Part shown: piece after piece, positions 6,930-10,497 of the stretch
How the letters are laid out: every line of letters begins with the position of its first letter
Numbering within the stretch: position 1 is the stretch's first letter
Assembly: GCA_035942915.1 (NCBI GenBank)
Contig: DASZCR010000184.1
Location: 1 to 10,497 of the forward strand
Length of the DNA stretch: 10,497 nt
Direction: 5' to 3'
DNA from: DASZCR01 sp035942915
GTDB taxonomy: Bacteria; Acidobacteriota; Blastocatellia; Pyrinomonadales; Pyrinomonadaceae
Notes under the pieces: generated by a model
What the model saw: only the letters and a program-made list of their open reading frames with translations
What the model was told of the DNA's origin: nothing
Databases searched by the model: none
Made by a program: the position numbers and the translations under genes

Positions 6930-7958
6930 TCAGCGAATAATCTGCACGGGCAGACGCGCTGCCGAAGGCACTGCGCGGTCGAGCAGCGTCCGCAGGAAAC
7001 GGCGGCCGCTCGCGGTCGGAACTTCGATGATGTCGTTGGGCTGAAGCGCCACGTCTTCGGCGCGCCGCTTGGAGATGGCTTTGAGGTCGACGAGGATTTC
7101 CGACTTCGAGCCGCCCGCGACCTGTCTGACGATGCGGACGCGCTCGCTCTGCGTGTCGGGCAGTGTGCCGCCCGCCATCGCGATAGCCTGCGAAACCGTG
7201 ACCGTCTCCTTGAGCGGAATCATCGACGGCTTGAGCACGTTGCCGACAACGTATGCCTGCTCGGCCTCCGTCACCGTGACGATGTCGCCCGGCCTGATAT
7301 AAGGATTGGCGGCGGGGTCGCCTTGCAGCGTCTCGCTCAGTTTGAAGGAACTGACGGCCGTCGCTTCGGACGCTGTCTGAGCCGCCTCTTCAGACGCAGC
7401 CGTCGCGCTCGTCCCGCAGGCCAACTGCGGCCCGGAGTGTACTATCTGCACGTTGCGTCCGGCGCGCTCCGAAGGCCCGCCCGCGAACGACAACAGTTCG
7501 AGCAGGCTGACGCGTCGTTGCAACTGAAAGCGTCCCGGCGTCGTGACCGCGCCAAGCACGGCGACCGGCGTCGAGTTGAACTCCTTGAGGAAGATGTCCA
7601 CCTGCGGATTCTTCAGGTACTTCAGATAACGACGCGCAATCTCCTGCGACAATTCCGCCTCGGTCAGACATGCGGCGCGAATCGCGCCTTCAATCAGCGG
7701 CATCCTAATCGTCCCGTCGCCTTCGACGCGCACAGCCTCGCGCGACAGTTGCGGACGATTGAAGACGCGCACCTCCAACACGTCGCCCGGCCCCAGACGG
7801 TAGGACTCGCCCGCGCGCACTCCGGCTTCGACGGCAGCCGTCGTCACGGTCCGCTCGCGTGAGACCTGCGCCGCGCAGACGGACGAAGCCGCCAGCAGCA
7901 ACATCAAGACACCAAACATACGCGCCGTCGTACCGATTTCAAATTCGTGGTCAGACAT
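6930..7958 (-). CDS. Wza-like polysaccharide export protein (outer membrane, SLBB domains)
   Basis: 342 aa from the ATG at 7958. This start has AGGAGAGG (7965-7972) six bases upstream; an earlier in-frame GTG (7982) would put that site inside the coding region. Order: a signal sequence (hydrophobic about 14-30), an export domain (about 52-127) with YRLGPGDVLEVRVF and VEGDGTIRMPLI, one SLBB domain starting near 131 (PVAVLGAVTTPGRF), and a second near 236 (YVVGNVLKPSMIPL). The end is an amphipathic, Arg-rich helix (about 317-342). Known: such proteins form the outer-membrane channel for group 1-type capsule and EPS, docking on Wzc. The first SLBB region holds an Ala/Ser/Thr-rich insert (about 179-204). 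The Cys near the signal cleavage site (SSVC, 25-28) does not fit a normal lipobox, so lipidation is doubtful. It is in an operon with the Wzc-like gene. Confidence 0.93.
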   Translation of the reverse strand: MSDHEFEIGTTARMFGVLMLLLAASSVCAAQVSRERTVTTAAVEAGVRAGESYRLGPGDVLEVRVFNRPQLSREAVRVEGDGTIRMPLIEGAIRAACLTEAELSQEIARRYLKYLKNPQVDIFLKEFNSTPVAVLGAVTTPGRFQLQRRVSLLELLSFAGGPSERAGRNVQIVHSGPQLACGTSATAASEEAAQTASEATAVSSFKLSETLQGDPAANPYIRPGDIVTVTEAEQAYVVGNVLKPSMIPLKETVTVSQAIAMAGGTLPDTQSERVRIVRQVAGGSKSEILVDLKAISKRRAEDVALQPNDIIEVPTASGRRFLRTLLDRAVPSAARLPVQIIR

Positions 7959-7978
7959 CGCGCCCCTCTCCTTTCGCT

Positions 7979-8245
7979 TCACTTCCTGAGTCGCGCCACG
8001 CGTCTCGATTGTAGAGACTCGCGCAGGTGGTTCGGGCAGGCCAGATTGAGGACGGTGTTACTAAGGACAACCAGCAGTTCCTCGTGGTCGCGCACGATGA
8101 GACCCGTGAGCGGCAGGTCGTCCGTCTTGACGACGACACCTTCCCTGACCCATTGCCAGAACTGCTTCTGCGTTGTCCAGAAACGCTTGTGGTCGCGGCA
8201 GACAACGAGCGCGTTCTTCTTTCCCTTTTTTTCTTTCTTCGACAT
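7979..8245 (-). CDS. Small protein of unknown function with two CxxH pairs, first gene of the EPS operon
   Basis: An 88-aa protein not matched to a family I can name. Seen: a lysine-rich start (residues 3-10); CRDH (16-19) at the end of a short strand; an aromatic stretch RFWTTQKQFWQW (21-32); VREGVVV; a second RDH (52-54); a hydrophobic strand LLVVL (57-61); CPNH (70-73); and a basic tail. The two CxxH pairs could bind a metal such as zinc (inference). Charge and hydrophobic spacing look like a real protein rather than a shadow frame, and no better frame competes here. The start ATG (8245) has GGAAG four bases upstream; an in-frame GTG at 8269 is possible. Its stop lies 20 bases before the Wza-like start, and the intervening bases carry that gene's ribosome-binding site. 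It is therefore probably the first gene of the EPS operon and may be a regulator. Confidence 0.68.
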   Translation of the reverse strand: MSKKEKKGKKNALVVCRDHKRFWTTQKQFWQWVREGVVVKTDDLPLTGLIVRDHEELLVVLSNTVLNLACPNHLRESLQSRRVARLRK

Positions 8246-8326
8246 CAGTCTTCCATCCTGCGCGCACACCTCGACCCTGACGGTAGATGCGCCCGGCCTG
8301 CGAAAGCTCGGACGCCTCCGCAGAAG

Positions 8327-8344
8327 CCCCGTCAGCAGACGGGG
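8327..8344 (-). promoter_or_regulatory. GC-rich leader hairpin
   Basis: CCCCGTC (8327-8333) and GACGGGG (8338-8344) form a perfect 7-bp stem with a 4-base loop, 82 bases upstream of the first operon start. It has no T-tract on either side, so it is not a terminator. It could be an RNA stabilising element, a processing site or part of a larger fold. Confidence 0.6.
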
Positions 8345-8395
8345 AAACCTCTTAACGCAAGGCGGCGTGATTTCAGATGCGAAAGAGCGGTGGGT

Positions 8396-8424
8396 AAAAA
8401 AAGCCTCGATGGCCTCAAGAGGCC
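8396..8424 (-). terminator. Terminator/attenuator-like element in the EPS leader
   Basis: Read leftward, GCCTC (8423-8419) pairs with GAGGC (8407-8403), directly followed by seven T's (8402-8396), as in a Rho-independent terminator. The same left arm also pairs with a closer partner: GGCCTC-TT-GAGGCC (8424-8411) forms a 6-bp stem that would use up the left arm. The two pairings are mutually exclusive, which is the logic of an attenuator. Because the element lies between the promoter and the first gene, it could switch the whole operon. Its individual stems are short, so efficiency is uncertain. Confidence 0.55.
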
Positions 8425-8439
8425 GAACTGGCTAGACTT

Positions 8440-8473
8440 ACGGTTTCTTACAAGAAAGTTACAAACGAACCGT
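8440..8473 (-). promoter_or_regulatory. Nested hairpin upstream of the leader terminator
   Basis: ACGGTT (8440-8445) and AACCGT (8468-8473) are perfect 6-base inverted arms. Inside them TTTCTT (8444-8449) and AAGAAA (8452-8457) form a second stem. The inner and outer pairings share two bases, so they partly compete. The element lies 16 bases before the terminator-like structure in transcript order, where an aptamer or anti-terminator would be expected. Nothing identifies a ligand. Confidence 0.45.
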
Positions 8474-8727
8474 TGTTCCGCTGAATAAAGGAAAAAAGGG
8501 TGGTTTGACGCTGACCGATAACGGCTCTAGGCCCTCGGTTTAAACATCCTCCGACAAGAACCCTCTGCTCAGCCGGAATCGCCTTTGACGCAACGCGTGT
8601 GTGTGTTCGCGCTGTGGGCCGCGAATGATGATGGCGAATGACAAAGCGCCTTCATGCGAGGAGAAGGCTGCTGTCTTGCAAGGAAAACTTAAATCAATTA
8701 GCTGTAAAATGGCTGAAACGTGGGCTC

Positions 8728-8756
8728 AACATATGTCCTCACGCAGAATTTGTCAA
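8728..8756 (-). promoter_or_regulatory. Sigma70-type promoter of the EPS operon
   Basis: Read leftward, there is a consensus -35 TTGACA (8756-8751), a 17-bp spacer and a -10 TATGTT (8733-8728, 4 of 6 consensus). The surrounding sequence is AT-richer than the genes, with an A/T stretch upstream of the -35. Predicted transcription start is near 8721. No other minus-strand promoter of similar quality was seen between the amphi-Trp gene and 8245. Confidence 0.65.
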
Positions 8757-8816
8757 TACTTTTAGAGATTCACCTCTCATCGCTTTCACTCCACTTTAGA
8801 CAGAAGTACGTGGTCA

Positions 8817-8837
8817 GTCGGCAAAGATATTGCCGAC
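8817..8837. repeat. Perfect 21-bp inverted repeat, possible operator
   Basis: GTCGGCAA (8817-8824), loop AGATA, TTGCCGAC (8830-8837): an 8-bp perfect dyad. It lies 54 bases past the amphi-Trp stop and about 60 bases upstream of the EPS -35. Neither side has a T-tract, so a classical terminator is unlikely. The position suits an activator or repressor binding site for the EPS promoter, or a 3'-end stabilising hairpin for the amphi-Trp mRNA. Confidence 0.6.
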
Positions 8838-8891
8838 GCCTCTGGGCAATGAGAACTGTTAAGCGAGCAGTTTTGCGAGACTCTAATGCGC

Positions 8892-9110
8892 TCAGCGCCG
8901 CTTCCATCTGAGTTCGATTTCCACCTCCTCTTCATCCTCGCCGCGCTCGTACTCGAACTCGATGTTCGCATACGGAGGGATGTAGATGCGCTCGCCCGCA
9001 ATCTGTATCTCGAAGGTCTTCCCTTCTTCGAGCGCGTCGGCCAGACGTCGCAACTTGGCGACCACCTCTTTCGTCGCATAAGACTTCTCCACGTCCTTCT
9101 CTTGACTCAT
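8892..9110 (-). CDS. Amphi-Trp domain-containing small protein
   Basis: A 72-aa protein. Seen: a charged helical N-terminal half (about 12-30, with EVVAKLRRLADALEEG), then alternating strands KTFEIQIAGERIYIPP (31-46) and an acidic strand pair ending EIELRWKRR (64-72). The C-terminal amphipathic strand with a single Trp (W69) matches what I recall of the amphi-Trp domain, a small family of unknown function in bacteria and archaea. The start is well defined: ATG at 9110 has AGAGGAGG (9116-9123) five bases upstream, although the frame stays open further upstream to another ATG (9155). It reads on the same strand as the EPS operon, but the strong promoter between them suggests a separate unit. 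It is divergent from the HTH-ParA cassette. No function is assigned. Confidence 0.8.
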   Translation of the reverse strand: MSQEKDVEKSYATKEVVAKLRRLADALEEGKTFEIQIAGERIYIPPYANIEFEYERGEDEEEVEIELRWKRR

Positions 9111-9208
9111 ACTCGCCTCCTCTAAATTTAAAGTCCGGATAAAAACGGCCTTCAATGTACATCGCCCGCACGACGGTTGAAAAGCTCATCATAGCTCCGT
9201 CCGCGCCG

Positions 9209-9217
9209 CTTATAACA
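9209..9217 (-). promoter_or_regulatory. Possible extended -10 promoter for the amphi-Trp gene
   Basis: Read leftward, TGTTATAAG fits an extended -10 (TGn plus TATAAG, 5 of 6). The matching -35 region is weak. A start near 9202 would give a leader of about 90 bases before the ATG at 9110. It lies close to the opposite-facing promoter at 9240-9268, so the two units may share regulation. Confidence 0.35.
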
Positions 9218-9239
9218 AAACCCGCGTGAAACATATCTG

Positions 9240-9268
9240 TTGACATCCGACCTTTCTGATTGTAAAAC
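9240..9268 (+). promoter_or_regulatory. Sigma70-type promoter of the HTH-ParA cassette
   Basis: Consensus -35 TTGACA (9240-9245), 17-bp spacer, -10 TAAAAC (9263-9268, 4 of 6). Predicted start is near 9275, giving a leader of about 28 bases before the HTH start at 9303. The leader includes GGGAG eight bases upstream of that ATG as a ribosome-binding site. Confidence 0.6.
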
Positions 9269-9276
9269 ACATGTCA
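9241..9276. promoter_or_regulatory. Inverted hexamers flanking the cassette promoter, possible autoregulatory operator
   Basis: TGACAT (9241-9246) and ATGTCA (9271-9276) are exact inverted copies 24 bases apart. They overlap the -35 and the predicted start. Such a pair could be bound by the HTH protein encoded next. Part of the left arm is the -35 consensus itself, so the match may be partly chance. Confidence 0.3.
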
Positions 9277-9302
9277 CTCATCATCTTCCGGGAGCTTCCT
9301 TT

Positions 9303-9518
9303 ATGAGCGCAACACACGAAACCTTTGAGACCGAGACGCTGAGCGAAGCGGCGAAGCGTCTCGGCGTGGCGCGCACGACCCTCTGGCGTCTGCTCAAGCA
9401 GTATCAGGTCAACACAGTCAGAGACGTGCTCGACAGTCGCAGTAAACGCGTCAGAAAAGCCGATATTGACCGCATCATTGACGACGCTGAGCGCGTGCGG
9501 AGGGGGCTGGCGGCATGA
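9303..9518 (+). CDS. Small helix-turn-helix DNA-binding protein, first gene of ParA cassette
   Basis: A 71-aa protein. Residues about 13-36 (LSEAAKRLGVARTTLWRLLKQYQV) form a clear helix-turn-helix like those of Fis/NtrC or MerR/excisionase type. They are followed by a basic segment SRSKRVRKADIDRIIDD (about 42-58), typical of small HTH proteins that end in a helix after the wing. The start ATG (9303) has GGGAG upstream; the frame is open to a TTG at 9240, but that is the -35 of the promoter, so it was not used. Its stop overlaps the ParA start as ATGA (9515-9518), so the two are translationally coupled. Known: type Ia ParA proteins carry an N-terminal HTH for autorepression, while this ParA lacks one. 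Inference: this protein autoregulates the cassette, or binds the site the ParA system acts on. Confidence 0.82.
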   Translation: MSATHETFETETLSEAAKRLGVARTTLWRLLKQYQVNTVRDVLDSRSKRVRKADIDRIIDDAERVRRGLAA

Positions 9519-10333
9519 TTACAATTGCCATCGCGAATCAGAAAGGCGGCGTCGGAAAGTCTACGACCGCAGCCGTGCTGGCTACGGAACTGGCGCTGCG
9601 CGAATACGAGACGCTCATCATCGACGCAGACCCGCAGGCCAATGCCACAGAGATTTTCCTCGACCCGGCCAACGTCCAGACCTCGCTCGCAGATGTCATC
9701 ATCGGCGGCGACGGAAAACTCGCATCATCCATCACGGAGAAGCGCGTGACGACGGAAATCGAGCATTTGGATATAGTTCCGGCCACTCTTGCGCTCGCCA
9801 ACTTCGACCGCGAACCGGCGCTCTCCGTCACCAAACTGCGCACGGCCATACGCGACCTCGGCGACTCCTACGACTTCGCAGTTATCGACACGCCGCCCAA
9901 TCTCGGACTGCTGCTGACGGCCGCGCTGACGGCCGCCAACTACGTCCTGATTCCGGTGCAGGCAGCGCCCTTCGCCTTGACGGGACTCCGCGACCTCCTG
10001 CAAGTTATTGAAAACGCAAGAGAACTCAACGAGAACCTGAGCGTTCTGGGGACTGTCTGCACGCTCTACGACACGCGCACGAGCGTCTCCGGCGCTTCCT
10101 ATCGCGCACTGACACAGATGCTCCCAGACAAGACTTTCGAGACGATTATCCATCGCCAGACGAAACTAGAAGAAGCGCCCTCGATGCATCAGCCGATACA
10201 ACTCTACGCCCCCTCCTCGCGCGGCGCGGAGCAGTATGCGGCGCTCACGGACGAGGTCTTAGCGAGACTCGGCGCCAACTCTAAAGCCAGTAAATCGAAG
10301 CACTTATCGGTGGTGAAAGGTAACGAGGTATGA
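9515..10333 (+). CDS. parA: ParA/Soj-family ATPase
   Basis: A 272-aa deviant Walker ATPase. It has Walker A KGGVGKST (10-17) with the signature Lys K10, Walker A' DADPQAN (37-43), Walker B FAVIDTPP (121-128) and a basic C-terminal tail. It begins almost directly at the Walker strand, so it lacks the N-terminal HTH of type Ia proteins. Known: ParA dimers bind nonspecific DNA when loaded with ATP and form gradients that move plasmids, chromosomes or protein cargo, stimulated by a partner with an N-terminal basic peptide. Start ATG overlaps the HTH stop and the stop overlaps the next start (ATGA, 10330-10333), so all three are coupled. The symbol is used in the family sense only. It may serve plasmid or element partition, or chromosomal cargo positioning; no parS-like pair was found. 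Confidence 0.92.
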   Translation: MITIAIANQKGGVGKSTTAAVLATELALREYETLIIDADPQANATEIFLDPANVQTSLADVIIGGDGKLASSITEKRVTTEIEHLDIVPATLALANFDREPALSVTKLRTAIRDLGDSYDFAVIDTPPNLGLLLTAALTAANYVLIPVQAAPFALTGLRDLLQVIENARELNENLSVLGTVCTLYDTRTSVSGASYRALTQMLPDKTFETIIHRQTKLEEAPSMHQPIQLYAPSSRGAEQYAALTDEVLARLGANSKASKSKHLSVVKGNEV

Positions 10334-10497
10334 CCGTGAAGCCTAAGAGACCGAAGATTCAGAAACGCACGCCGGGGCTTGTCATCAACCCGCCTGCGCC
10401 GCGTCCTGCCTCGGTCGGCGTAGACCCTTCGGCGCAACTGTTCAAAGCGGCGAAAGAGGCCGAAGCGCAGTCGCAGCAACAGGAACGAGCGATTCCC
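10330..10497 (+). CDS. Third gene of ParA cassette, truncated at window edge; possible ParB-like or adaptor protein
   Basis: The first 56 codons of a gene whose ATG overlaps the ParA stop (ATGA), with GAGG just upstream. Seen: a very basic start (MTVKPKRPKIQKRTPG), a Pro-rich stretch (about 20-30), then an Ala/Glu/Gln-rich region that could begin a helix or coiled coil (about 36-56). No known domain is visible in the part present. Known: activators of ParA ATPases often carry a short Lys/Arg-rich N-terminal peptide that stimulates hydrolysis. Inference: this is the ParA partner (ParB-like, or a cargo adaptor). The missing C-terminal part would decide it. Confidence 0.65.
   Translation, partial: MTVKPKRPKIQKRTPGLVINPPAPRPASVGVDPSAQLFKAAKEAEAQSQQQERAIP

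Larger units (their letters stand above)
8246..8721 (-). promoter_or_regulatory. Long structured 5' leader of the EPS operon (about 475 nt)
   Basis: This is the interval between the predicted transcription start (about 8721) and the first operon gene (8245). It holds no convincing protein gene. In transcript order it contains a GCCTTC/GAAGGC hairpin (8663-8668 with 8648-8653), a nested hairpin (8440-8473), a terminator-like element (8396-8424) and a strong short hairpin (8327-8344). This is far longer than a simple leader. The spacing suggests RNA-level control such as a riboswitch, an attenuator or an antitermination signal. I could not match it to a known riboswitch class: the conserved cores of the c-di-GMP classes were not found. 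Confidence 0.5.

Noticed and set aside
6918..7862. 314-codon plus-strand open frame opposite the Wza-like gene
   Set aside because: It is a shadow of the export gene: Arg/His-rich composition, no domain and no sensible ribosome-binding site.
8340..8440. Passing resemblance to a c-di-GMP (GEMM) riboswitch on the plus strand
   Set aside because: Fragments such as GCGAAAGAG and ACGCAAGGC are present, but the conserved core (AGGGCAAACC, then ACGCAAAGCC) is missing. It is also on the strand opposite to the EPS operon.
8569..8655. 28-codon minus-strand open frame in the EPS leader, a possible leader peptide
   Set aside because: A pyrimidine-rich sequence precedes the ATG, so there is no ribosome-binding site. 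The peptide shows no run of one amino acid as in classical attenuation.
9119..9150. A closer promoter for the amphi-Trp gene (TTGAAG, 17 bp, TTTAAA)
   Set aside because: The predicted start would fall within the ribosome-binding site, leaving no usable leader.
9225..9233. A parS site
   Set aside because: Only one half-site (CGTGAAACA) is present. The other arm matches at about 2 of 8 positions, so a functional canonical parS cannot be claimed.

Overview
The window is GC-rich bacterial DNA. It holds two units: a leftward (minus-strand) exopolysaccharide (EPS) secretion operon over about the first 8.7 kb, and a short rightward ParA cassette from about 9.24 kb to the right edge, with a small minus-strand gene between them. 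Codon use and protein style would suit an Acidobacteriota lineage such as Blastocatellia. That is an impression only; no marker gene settles the taxonomy. No rRNA, tRNA, CRISPR array, insertion sequence or integrase was seen.

In transcription order (right to left), the EPS unit starts at a good sigma70-type promoter (TTGACA, 17 bp, TATGTT; 8728-8756). It has an unusually long leader of about 475 nt with several hairpins, including a terminator-like element ending in seven T's (8396-8424). Then come a small CxxH/CxxH protein of unknown function (7979-8245), a Wza-like outer-membrane export protein (6930-7958) and a Wzc-like chain-length regulator/BY-tyrosine kinase (4509-6836). A second intrinsic terminator (4408-4457) follows. 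After it lie a nucleotidyltransferase-like/thymidylate-kinase-like fusion (2777-4390), a small P-loop kinase (2106-2759), a Wzx-type flippase (498-2099) and the start of a secreted calcineurin-like phosphoesterase that runs off the left edge (1-476).

Together these genes give the membrane part of a Wzx/Wzy-type pathway: flipping of lipid-linked repeat units, chain-length control, export through the outer membrane, and two kinases that probably phosphorylate a precursor or sugar. No glycosyltransferase, Wzy polymerase or Wzb-type phosphatase is visible, so the locus is incomplete here or dispersed.

The 8270-8891 stretch contains no convincing gene. It holds the EPS promoter and leader plus a perfect 21-bp inverted repeat (8817-8837). 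Next is a minus-strand amphi-Trp domain protein (8892-9110), divergent from the right-hand cassette. That cassette has its own promoter and encodes a 71-aa HTH protein, a ParA ATPase and a third, truncated gene. Both junctions are ATGA start/stop overlaps, so the three are a tightly coupled unit. It could be a plasmid or element partition system, or a chromosomal ParA positioning system.

The most interesting points are the two terminators inside or ahead of the EPS operon (suggesting attenuation or processive antitermination), the NTase-kinase fusion with an incomplete catalytic acid set, the conserved-looking small CxxH protein, and the split HTH/ParA arrangement.
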